The notes beneath the pieces were generated by a model. It searched no databases. It was given only the letters and a program-made list of their open reading frames with translations, and had not been told where the DNA came from. The position numbers and the translations under genes are program-made. Shown here piece after piece: positions 1 through 6,167 of a stretch of DNA of 16,268 bases. Position 1 is the stretch's first letter, and each line of letters begins with the position of its first letter. Origin of the DNA: Thauera sp. (GTDB taxonomy: Bacteria > Pseudomonadota > Gammaproteobacteria > Burkholderiales > Rhodocyclaceae); contig DMCZ01000190.1 in the NCBI GenBank assembly GCA_003446655.1, positions 7,366 to 23,633 on the forward strand, given 5' to 3'.

Positions 1-2385
1 GTAGGCGTTGTCGAGGTTGCCCTTGATCGGGCCCTTGCGCATCAGCTTGCCGCGGTTGAAGCGGCCCTCCGGGTCGACCCTGGCCTTGTAGTCCCAGAAC
101 GCTGCCATCTCCTCGTCGGTGAGGTAGTCGAGCTTGGTGATGCCGATGCCGTGCTCGCCGGAGATGACGCCGTTCAGGCTGCGTGCCAACGCCATGATGC
201 GATCAACCGCGCGGTTGGCGGTCTGCAGCATCTCGTAATGGTCGGAGTTGACCGGCAAGTTGGTGTGCACATTGCCGTCGCCCGCGTGCATGTGCAGTGC
301 GACGAAGACGCGCCCGCGCAGCACCTCGTGGTGGATCTCGTTGATGCGCGCGAGGATGCGGGCGAACAGCGCGCCGTCGAAGGTCTGCTCGAGCAGCGGA
401 CGCAGCTCCTCCTTCCACGACACGCGGATCGAGTAGTCCTGCAGGCGGTGGAACAGCGTCGGATCGACGGTGCGGTTGGAGAGTTCGCCGGCGCGCACGC
501 CGTAGTCGGCGAACTGTGCCTCGGCTTCGGCCAGTGGCTGGTCGAGATGGTCGAGCAGCCACTGCCAGCGCCGGCGCACGGCGGCGACCTGCTCGAGCGC
601 CTGGGCGCGGTGGTCGGCGATCAGCGCGTCGCGGTCGACCACCTCGTCCTTGACCTCGAGCGGCAGTTCGCCCTGCAGGAACTCGCTCAGCGCGTCGCAC
701 AGCGCGATCTTGTTCTGCAGCGAGAGCTCGATGTTGATGCGCTCGATGCCGTCGCAGTATTCGCCCATGCGCGGCAGCGGGATGACCACGTCCTCATTGA
801 TCTTGAACGCGTTGGTGTGGCGCGAGATCGCCGCGGTGCGGCTGCGCTCGAGCCAGAAGCGCTTCCTCTGCTCGGGGCTGACCGCGATGAAGCCCTCGGA
901 ACCGCGCGCGTTGGTCATGCGCACCACTTCGGAGGCGGCCTTCATCACCGCATCCTCGTCGTGGCCGACGATGTCGCCGATCAGCACCATCTTGGGACGG
1001 CCGTGGCGGCGCGCCTTGGTCGCGTAGCCGACCGCCTTCACGTAGCGCTCGTCGAGGTGCTCGAGGCCGGCGAGCTGCACGCCCGCGGCGTGGCCGGCGC
1101 CGCCCGGCTTGAAGAAGTCGGTGATCTCGACGATCGCCGGCACCGCCTCGCGCACCTGGCCGAAGAACTCCAGGCACACCGTGCGCGTGACCGGCGGCAT
1201 CTTGTGCAGCACCCAGCGCGCGGCCACGATCAGGCCGTCGGTGCCTTCCTTCTGCACCCCCGGCACGCCGCCGAGGAACTTGTCGGTGACGTCCTTGCCC
1301 AGGCCCACCTTGCGGCAGGCGGCGCCCGGCATGGCGAGGATCTCCTCGCCGAGCGGCGCGTTGGTGAGGCCGTCGAAGCGGCGCAGGCGGAAGCGGACGG
1401 TCTCCTGCTCGTGGATCTTGCCGAAGTTGTGGTCGAGGCGCTCGACCTCGAGCCAGTTACCGTCGGGCGTGACCATCTTCCACCACGCCAGGTTGTCGAG
1501 CGCGGTGCCCCACAGTACGGCCTTCTTGCCGCCGGCGTTCATGGCGATGTTGCCGCCGATGCAGGATGCGCTGGCCGAGGTCGGGTCGACCGCGAACACG
1601 CGGCCGGCGAGCGCGGCGGCTTCCGACACGCGCTCGGTGACCACGCCGGCGCCGGTGCGGATCGTGGGGTAGGGTTCGGCCATCGGGCCATCGAGGCCCG
1701 GCAGCACGGTGGGTTCGACCGCACTCATGGCGAGCAGCTTCTCGGTGTTGATCACCACCGAGCTGGCGTCGAGCGGCACCGCGCCGCCGGTGTAGCCGGT
1801 GCCGCCGCCGCGCGGGATGATGGTCAGGCCGAGCGCGATGCACTCGCGCACCAGCGGTGCCATCTCTTCCTCGGTGTCGGGGTAGAGCACCACGAACGGG
1901 TATTCGACCCGCCAGTCGGTGGCGTCGGTGACGTGTGAGACGCGGGCGTGGCCGTCGAAGCAGATGTTGTCGCGGCGGGTGTGCTTTGCCAGCGCCTTGA
2001 GCACCGCCTTGCGTCGGCGCGCGGTGTCGTCGAACCAGCGCTCGAAGTCGGACACCGCCTCACGGCCGCGCACGATCAGCATGGCGACGCGGTCGTTGCC
2101 CTGGCGGCGCTTGTCGACCTCGTTCAGGCGATGGTGCAGCGCGCCGATCAGCGCCTCGCGGCGCTCGCGGCTGGTGAGCAGGTCGTCTTCAAGATAGGGG
2201 TTGCGGCGCACCACCCAGATGTCGCCGAGTACTTCGTAAAGCATGCGCGCGGAGCGGCCGGTGATGCGTTCGGCGCGCAGCTCGTCGAGCACCGCCCAGG
2301 CGTCCGCTCCGAGCAGGCGGATGATGATCTCGCGGTCGGAGAAAGACGTGTAGTTGTACGGGATTTCGCGCAGGCGTTGGCTCAT
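1..2385 (-). CDS. Large FAD-linked oxidoreductase (D-lactate / 2-hydroxyacid dehydrogenase superfamily), N-terminal 795 residues, cut by window edge
   Basis: The frame is open from ATG 2385 to base 1 with no stop, so the C-terminal part lies outside. Residues ~1-150 match no classical domain I know; they resemble the N-terminal module (DUF3683) of large betaproteobacterial FAD/Fe-S oxidases. The FAD-binding (PCMH-type) domain follows, with PRGGGTGYTGG from residue 191 and then DPTSASASCIGGNIAMNAGG. The FAD-oxidase C-terminal domain has MHAGDGNVH (~699-707) and the signature GEHGIG (~743-748). Relatives (Dld, GlcD, D2HGDH) oxidise D-2-hydroxyacids and pass electrons to quinone or ETF. Family members of this large type continue into an Fe-S/CCG region, expected just beyond the edge. 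The substrate cannot be told from sequence. The start is supported by an upstream TAGAAT -10-like box. Long plus-strand open frames opposite it are GC-driven shadows. Confidence 0.9.
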   Translation of the reverse strand, partial: MSQRLREIPYNYTSFSDREIIIRLLGADAWAVLDELRAERITGRSARMLYEVLGDIWVVRRNPYLEDDLLTSRERREALIGALHHRLNEVDKRRQGNDRVAMLIVRGREAVSDFERWFDDTARRRKAVLKALAKHTRRDNICFDGHARVSHVTDATDWRVEYPFVVLYPDTEEEMAPLVRECIALGLTIIPRGGGTGYTGGAVPLDASSVVINTEKLLAMSAVEPTVLPGLDGPMAEPYPTIRTGAGVVTERVSEAAALAGRVFAVDPTSASASCIGGNIAMNAGGKKAVLWGTALDNLAWWKMVTPDGNWLEVERLDHNFGKIHEQETVRFRLRRFDGLTNAPLGEEILAMPGAACRKVGLGKDVTDKFLGGVPGVQKEGTDGLIVAARWVLHKMPPVTRTVCLEFFGQVREAVPAIVEITDFFKPGGAGHAAGVQLAGLEHLDERYVKAVGYATKARRHGRPKMVLIGDIVGHDEDAVMKAASEVVRMTNARGSEGFIAVSPEQRKRFWLERSRTAAISRHTNAFKINEDVVIPLPRMGEYCDGIERINIELSLQNKIALCDALSEFLQGELPLEVKDEVVDRDALIADHRAQALEQVAAVRRRWQWLLDHLDQPLAEAEAQFADYGVRAGELSNRTVDPTLFHRLQDYSIRVSWKEELRPLLEQTFDGALFARILARINEIHHEVLRGRVFVALHMHAGDGNVHTNLPVNSDHYEMLQTANRAVDRIMALARSLNGVISGEHGIGITKLDYLTDEEMAAFWDYKARVDPEGRFNRGKLMRKGPIKGNLDNAY

Positions 2386-2420
2386 TGGGCTACCGGGAAG
2401 CGGCTGCAGGGAAGAGCCTC

Positions 2421-2426
2421 ATTCTA
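2421..2426 (-). promoter_or_regulatory. Candidate -10 box for the FAD oxidase gene
   Basis: On the minus strand the bases read TAGAAT (5 of 6 matches to TATAAT), 36 bases before the ATG at 2385, in a locally AT-richer patch. No good -35 lies at 16-18 bp; the nearest TTG-containing hexamer is about 20 bp upstream. It suggests the oxidase has its own promoter rather than depending on ridA read-through. Confidence 0.35.
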
Positions 2427-2450
2427 ACCAACCGCAGTGCACCATGCAGC

Positions 2451-2488
2451 AAAAAACAAGACCTTAACGCGGGCGTGGATTCCCCGCG
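2451..2488 (-). terminator. Possible terminator after the RidA gene
   Basis: On the minus strand downstream of the RidA stop, CGCGGG (2488-2483) pairs with CCCGCG (2473-2468) around a 9-base loop. A run of six T follows at 2456-2451. The T-run starts 11 bases after the stem rather than immediately, so this is not a textbook intrinsic terminator. Confidence 0.3.
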
Positions 2489-2552
2489 AAGGCGCGTGGC
2501 AGCGCGGTTTGCGGGCCCGCGGGGCGCTTTCCGGCGGGCGGGGGCGAGCGGG

Positions 2553-2903
2553 TCAGCGTGCTGCGGTCAGCGCGATCTCGATCCGCCAGCCCGGATCGAC
2601 CAGCCCGGCGACTTTCACGCATGCACGCGCGGGGGCGCTGCCGGGCGGGATCCACGCGTCCCATATCGCATTCATGGCGGCGCAGTCGGCGAGGTCGGTC
2701 ATATACAGGGTGGCCATCAGGATCCGCGCCGGACTGCTGCCCAGCTTCAGGAGCTGGCGCTCGAGGCTCTCGAGCACCTCCCGGGTCTGCACGCAGATGT
2801 CGGCGTCAGCGCTCACGGGCACTTCGACGAGGTGGATCACATCGTTGTGGATGACGGCGTCGGCGTAGCGGACGGTGACGCCGTGGCGTTCGATTGCGGA
2901 CAT
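2553..2903 (-). CDS. RidA/YjgF/UK114 family protein (probable enamine/imine deaminase)
   Basis: The protein has 116 residues, typical for the family. RidA proteins are small trimeric enzymes that hydrolyse reactive enamines and imines, such as 2-aminoacrylate released by PLP enzymes, to ketoacids and ammonia. The C-terminal block PARACVKVAGLVDPGWRIEI keeps the catalytic Arg of the R-x-x-V motif and the Glu of the IEI segment, with one extra residue between them compared with E. coli RidA. The N-terminal half (HNDVIHLVEVPVSADADICVQTREVLESLERQL cut here only in description) is less canonical than in RidA proper, so it may belong to another Rid subgroup. The start at ATG 2903 has GGAG six bases upstream; in-frame extension beyond it runs into the intergenic region. 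It is 56 bases from the YqaA-like gene, probably co-transcribed. Confidence 0.85.
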   Translation of the reverse strand: MSAIERHGVTVRYADAVIHNDVIHLVEVPVSADADICVQTREVLESLERQLLKLGSSPARILMATLYMTDLADCAAMNAIWDAWIPPGSAPARACVKVAGLVDPGWRIEIALTAAR

Positions 2904-2959
2904 GGGGGCTCCGGAAACGGTCGGGGAGGCCCGCGAGTATAGGCCAGACAACACCGCGC

Positions 2960-3361
2960 TCACTGCATGGCCCAGGCGATGGCCAGGTAGCGCAGGCCCT
3001 TGCCTGCCCCCATCCACAGCAGGCAGGCGAGCCAGTTCAGGCGCAGCACCCCGGCGGCGGCGCACAAGGCATCGCCGAGGAGCGGTACCCACGATAGCAG
3101 CAGCGTGACGCTGCCCCAGCGCGCCACCATCGCCAGGCGCGGCGGCGTCTCCTTGCGCGGGAGCAGGCGGCCGAGCAGGTAGGTGCTCATGCCACCTGCA
3201 GTGTTGGCTACGGTCGCCGTCAGCACTGCGGCGGGGGCGAGTTCCGGGTGCAGCGCCAGCACGCCGGCGAACACGGCCTCGGACCCGCCAGGCAGCACGG
3301 TGGCGGCGAGGAATGCGGACAGGGCCAGGCTGCCGAGGGCGGCAAGCTCACCGGTCAGCAT
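2960..3361 (-). CDS. YqaA-like small membrane protein (DedA/VTT superfamily)
   Basis: The protein has 133 residues and is strongly hydrophobic. The N-terminus contains the sequence FLAATVLPGGSEAVFAGVLA at ~17-36, the pattern shared by YqaA proteins, followed by NTAGGMSTYLLGR (~53-65), the glycine-rich reentrant-type segment of the VTT/DedA fold, and hydrophobic helices around 83-105 and 108-130. Relatives are inner-membrane proteins of the same broad fold as DedA lipid flippases; the YqaA subgroup has no firmly established substrate. E. coli YqaA is about 142 residues, so this is full length. The gene heads a short leftward run with the RidA gene and diverges from the PsiF-repeat gene, sharing 127 bases of upstream DNA with it. 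Confidence 0.8.
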   Translation of the reverse strand: MLTGELAALGSLALSAFLAATVLPGGSEAVFAGVLALHPELAPAAVLTATVANTAGGMSTYLLGRLLPRKETPPRLAMVARWGSVTLLLSWVPLLGDALCAAAGVLRLNWLACLLWMGAGKGLRYLAIAWAMQ

Positions 3362-3403
3362 GGATGCCCCCGCGCGGCAGGCGAGCCCGAATTCCGCGCA
3401 AGA

Positions 3404-3435
3404 ATGACAATGTAATTGACTGAAGAAAATGTCAT
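3404..3435. promoter_or_regulatory. Inverted repeat ATGACA / TGTCAT flanking a -35 box
   Basis: ATGACA (3404-3409) and TGTCAT (3430-3435) are a perfect 6-base inverted pair separated by 20 bases, with the candidate -35 box TTGACT between them. TGTCAT equals part of a PHO-box half-site, which is notable because E. coli psiF is phosphate-regulated, but the second half of a proper 11-bp PHO repeat is not present. It could be an operator or chance. Confidence 0.25.
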
Positions 3436-3444
3436 ATGCAAAAT
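3416..3444 (+). promoter_or_regulatory. Candidate sigma-70 promoter for the PsiF-repeat gene
   Basis: TTGACT (3416-3421, 5 of 6 matches) is followed after exactly 17 bases by CAAAAT (3439-3444, 4 of 6 matches), giving a start of transcription near 3450. The region is much poorer in GC than its surroundings. It places a roughly 40-base leader before ATG 3489 and argues against the earlier in-frame ATG at 3429, which would lie upstream of transcription. Confidence 0.45.
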
Positions 3445-3448
3445 CCGG

Positions 3449-3465
3449 TTACGCATTTCGCGTAA
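3449..3465. promoter_or_regulatory. Dyad TTACGC-N5-GCGTAA over the predicted transcription start
   Basis: A perfect 6-base inverted repeat around the 5-base spacer ATTTC sits where transcription of the PsiF-repeat gene is expected to begin, 24 to 40 bases before ATG 3489. The size (17 bp) and position fit a repressor operator; in RNA it could also form a small hairpin just before the ribosome binding site. Confidence 0.35.
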
Positions 3466-3488
3466 ATCGTGACCAGGGAGCAGATTCG

Positions 3489-3938
3489 ATGAAGACCATT
3501 GTCGGCGCCGTGTGCGCCAGCCTTGCACTGATGGCGCTGAGCCCCGCCCAGGCCTGGGCCAATCCGCAGCACGAACGCATGAAGCGCTGCAACGCCGAGG
3601 CGAAGGAGCAGGTGCTCAAGGGCGACGAGCGCAAGGCGTTCATGAGCAACTGCCTGCGCGGCCGGCATGCGGCCGGCGTGACCGGCGACACCCCGGCCGC
3701 TGCGCCGGCCGCATCTGCGCCGGCGCCGGTCCCGGCCGCTGCAGAGGGTGATGGCGCGGGTGGGGGCGAGAAGGTTTCGGCGGCCGGCGAAGTCAAGACC
3801 GCGCTTGCCTCAACCGAGGCCGAGTCCATGAGCGCCGAGGACCTGGTGCGCAAGAAAGCGTGCAACCAGTCGGCCACCGAGCAGTCGCTGCGGGGGAGCA
3901 AGCGCAAGGCATTCATCGCCGAGTGCATGAAGGGCTGA
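3489..3938 (+). CDS. Secreted protein with two PsiF repeats
   Basis: The protein has 149 residues. Residues 1-24 form a Sec signal peptide (Lys near the start, hydrophobic core, cleavage likely after AWA). Two PsiF repeats follow, at ~31-58 and ~122-149. Each has a Cys near its start (C34, C125) and one 21 residues later (C55, C146), with the shared pattern LxGxxRKAFxxxC. An Ala/Pro/Gly-rich low-complexity linker of about 60 residues separates them. PsiF repeats are named after the phosphate-starvation-inducible E. coli protein PsiF; their molecular role is unknown, and the protein is presumably periplasmic with paired cysteines available for disulphides. The start was chosen at 3489, not the ATG at 3429, because it gives a clean signal peptide and has AGGGAG 9 bases upstream. 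The downstream neighbour is convergent. Confidence 0.85.
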   Translation: MKTIVGAVCASLALMALSPAQAWANPQHERMKRCNAEAKEQVLKGDERKAFMSNCLRGRHAAGVTGDTPAAAPAASAPAPVPAAAEGDGAGGGEKVSAAGEVKTALASTEAESMSAEDLVRKKACNQSATEQSLRGSKRKAFIAECMKG

Positions 3939-3956
3939 CCCGACGGCGGCGTCGGG
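3939..3956 (+). terminator. Hairpin directly after the PsiF-repeat stop codon
   Basis: CCCGACG (3939-3945) pairs perfectly with CGTCGGG (3950-3956) around the 4-base loop GCGG, starting at the base after TGA. No T-run follows, as is common in GC-rich genomes. It lies in the convergent gap before the FHA-domain gene and may stop transcription from either side. Confidence 0.35.
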
Positions 3957-3999
3957 CGAAAGCGCCGGCGCCGCCGCCTGGCACGGGGCTCGCCGCGGC

Positions 4000-4881
4000 T
4001 CAGACGATGTCGAAGAACACCAGGTCGCGGTCGACCTCGTCGGCGGAGAAGCCGCAGCCGATGCGGCCTGAACCGTTGAGCACCATGCGGTCCTGCCTGA
4101 TGTGGCGTTCGGTCTGTCCTTCGATCGCGACGTAGGTGCCGTTCTTGCTCTGGTCGAACAGCACGAAGCCCTCGCGCCGGCGCTCGATCCTTGCATGCTG
4201 GCGCGATGCGCGTGGGTCCATGATGGTCAGGTCGTTGCCGAGCTCACGGCCCAGCAGCAGGACCGGGCGCATCTCCTCGACGAAGAGTACGTCCTGCTGG
4301 TGACGCAGGCGCAGGCGCTGCGTCAGCCGCGCCGAGGCCGGGATCGACGTGACGAGGCCGGTACGCTGACCGATCGCATGCACGGGCCATTCGAGCCGTG
4401 CCCAGTTGGGGCCGACCAGCGGCTGAGCGCTGATCAGCGCGCGCACGGCGCTGCTTGCCACCATGACCGCCGTGCCCGACACCAGGGCCTGCTCATCCTC
4501 GCATAGTTCGGCAAGCTGGCTGGCTACCGTCACGCCCTCGCCGCTGACTTCGAGCGCACCCGCCTCGGCGCCGTCGACGATGCCGTAGTGCAGCCCCAGC
4601 CTCACGGGCTGGCGCGCACCCCGCAGCGGCGGCAGATTGTGAATGCGCTGCAGGATGTCGACAGCCGCCTGCACGCCCGCATCACTGCGCTCGAACGCGG
4701 CCACGGTCTGCTCCGGCGCCTGATGCAGGATCAGCCCGGCCTGCGTGCTGATGGCGCGCTCGATCCGGTTGGCGCAACGTTCGCTGGCATGCCGCGCCTC
4801 GTCCTCGCCGAGCGCGTCCGCGAGGGGGCCTGCCCAGCGGTGGCGGGCGACGAGGACACAGCGGTTCTTGCGCTCGGACAT
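4000..4881 (-). CDS. FHA-domain protein with an N-terminal degenerate class III cyclase-like domain
   Basis: The protein has 293 residues from ATG 4881. Residues ~7-165 follow the outline of class III adenylate/guanylate cyclase domains (HASERCANRIERAI, VRLGLHYGIV, then GEGVTVASQLAEL in place of the usual G-D-x-VNVAARL). The metal-binding aspartates are absent: the first strand reads VLVARHRW instead of the usual FADVSGST type, and the GDE hairpin reads APEQTVAAF. It is therefore probably a non-catalytic regulatory module. Residues ~205-280 are an FHA phosphothreonine-binding domain with GR (211-212), SRQH (226-229) and NGT (247-249) all retained. It is likely cytoplasmic, with no membrane segment. 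In-frame starts at 4941 and 4938 (ATG) and 4965 (TTG) would add 19-28 residues; 4881 was preferred because the domain starts right after it. It lies downstream of ttcA on the same strand. Confidence 0.8.
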   Translation of the reverse strand: MSERKNRCVLVARHRWAGPLADALGEDEARHASERCANRIERAISTQAGLILHQAPEQTVAAFERSDAGVQAAVDILQRIHNLPPLRGARQPVRLGLHYGIVDGAEAGALEVSGEGVTVASQLAELCEDEQALVSGTAVMVASSAVRALISAQPLVGPNWARLEWPVHAIGQRTGLVTSIPASARLTQRLRLRHQQDVLFVEEMRPVLLLGRELGNDLTIMDPRASRQHARIERRREGFVLFDQSKNGTYVAIEGQTERHIRQDRMVLNGSGRIGCGFSADEVDRDLVFFDIV

Positions 4882-5001
4882 CGAAGTCAGTTCCGGTTCA
4901 AGTGGCAGCGGATCCAGCGTGACGCGGACAGTCTGCATCATGAGCGGGCGACCGCTGCGTCGCAAGAGGCCCGTGGCCGACGCCGCCCCGTCGCGACGGC
5001 C

Positions 5002-5949
5002 TCAATCCGGGTGTGCCCCGGGGCGCAGCAGGCGCACGGTCTGAGCGCTCGGAGCGGCGGGCAGTTCAATCGGATCGAAGGCCGTGTCGCCTTCCTCGAC
5101 CACGGTCTGCTGCGTCAGGCCGGCGAAGTCGAACAGGCGCGCATCGGCCAGATGCGAGGGCACGACGTTCTTCAGCGACGTAGCGAGCGATTCGATGCGG
5201 CCCGGGTAGTCGCGCGCCCAGCCCTGCAGCATGGCCTTGATCTGCTTGCGCTGGGCGTTCTCCTGCGAGCCACACAGGTTGCACGGGATGATCGGGAAAT
5301 CCATGGTGCGCGCAAAGCGCGCGATGTCGGCCTCGGTGCAGTAGGCAAGCGGGCGGATCACCACATGGTTGCCGTCGTCGCTCACCAGCTTGGGCGGCAT
5401 GGCCTTGATCTTGCCGCCGAAGAACATGTTCAGGAACAGCGTCTCGAGCATGTCGTCGCGGTGGTGGCCAAGGGCGATGCGGGTGGCGCCGATCTCCTTC
5501 GCGGTGCGGTAGATGATGCCGCGGCGCAGGCGCGAGCACAGCGAGCAGGTTGTCTTGCCCTCGGGAATCTTGTCCTTGACGATCGAGTAGGTGTCCTCGG
5601 TGACGATGCGGTACTCGACGCCGATCGATTCGAAGTAGGCCGGCAGGATGTGGTCGGGGAAGCCGGGCTGCTTCTGGTCGAGGTTCATCGCCACGATGCG
5701 GAAGTCGACCGGGGCGCGCTCGCGCAGCGCGAGCAGGCAGGAGAGCAGGGTGTAGGAGTCCTTGCCGCCCGACACGCACACCATCACGGTGTCGCCGTCC
5801 CCGATCATGTTGTAGTCGCCGATCGCCTCGCCGACGCTGCGCTCGAGCTTCTTCTTGAGGCGCAGGAAGGTGTTGGAGAAACGGGCGTCGCCGGCGGCCG
5901 CGTCAGGCGCGGGCGTGTCGACGGGGGCGGTTGCGGGGGCTGCGGTCAC
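5002..5949 (-). CDS. ttcA: tRNA 2-thiocytidine(32) synthetase TtcA
   Basis: TtcA is the ATP-dependent, [4Fe-4S]-containing PP-loop enzyme that thiolates cytidine 32 in certain tRNAs. The product here has about 315 residues (E. coli 311). It has the PP-loop SGGKDS at ~60-65 and cysteine pairs CSLC (C135, C138) and CNLC (C223, C226) that supply the cluster ligands and second CxxC. The stretches GHHRDDMLETLFLNMFFGG and MPPKL are also family-typical. The N-terminal ~22 residues are an Ala/Pro/Thr-rich tail without counterpart in the core family. The start is taken as GTG 5949: no ATG exists before the conserved region, and an extended -10 lies just upstream at 5981-5989, so longer frames would begin before transcription. 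About 218 non-coding bases separate it from the pteridine reductase gene. Confidence 0.93.
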   Translation of the reverse strand: MTAAPATAPVDTPAPDAAAGDARFSNTFLRLKKKLERSVGEAIGDYNMIGDGDTVMVCVSGGKDSYTLLSCLLALRERAPVDFRIVAMNLDQKQPGFPDHILPAYFESIGVEYRIVTEDTYSIVKDKIPEGKTTCSLCSRLRRGIIYRTAKEIGATRIALGHHRDDMLETLFLNMFFGGKIKAMPPKLVSDDGNHVVIRPLAYCTEADIARFARTMDFPIIPCNLCGSQENAQRKQIKAMLQGWARDYPGRIESLATSLKNVVPSHLADARLFDFAGLTQQTVVEEGDTAFDPIELPAAPSAQTVRLLRPGAHPD

Positions 5950-5980
5950 GGTCGGGCTCGTTCGGAGAAATCGAGCGCGG

Positions 5981-5989
5981 ATTATCCCA
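5981..5989 (-). promoter_or_regulatory. Extended -10 promoter candidate for ttcA
   Basis: On the minus strand the bases read TGG followed by GATAAT, a TGn extended -10 with 5 of 6 consensus matches. It is 31 bases from the GTG start. No convincing -35 is visible, which extended -10 promoters do not strictly need. It indicates that ttcA is not solely read from the pteridine reductase gene upstream. Confidence 0.4.
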
Positions 5990-6167
5990 GAAACCGGCGA
6001 GTCGATCGCCTCCACCACGGATGCAGGCTGAGGCGACCGCACGAACCGTCAGGCTGTCGCGAGCGGTGCCGGGGCGCGCTTGCCGCCGAACGCTGCGGTC
6101 AGAACCCGCCCGACTCACGGGCAAGCCCGCTGCCACGGAATGTGGCTACCCCCGGCCCTCGCCGCGG

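Noticed and set aside
151..1938. A 595-codon open frame on the plus strand opposite the FAD oxidase gene
   Set aside because: It is the antisense of a gene with clear FAD-binding motifs. Its translation is Ala/Arg/Val/His/Asp-biased without recognisable domains, as expected when a GC-rich gene is read backwards.
3430..3450. PHO box ahead of the PsiF-repeat gene
   Set aside because: Only one half-site-like TGTCAT is present; the expected repeat 11 bases later is missing.
5950..6167. A missing folB or small RNA gene between the pteridine reductase and ttcA genes
   Set aside because: The 218 bases are too short for folB, contain no frame with family features, and show only a weak 5-bp stem (GCCAC/GTGGC at 6132-6146).
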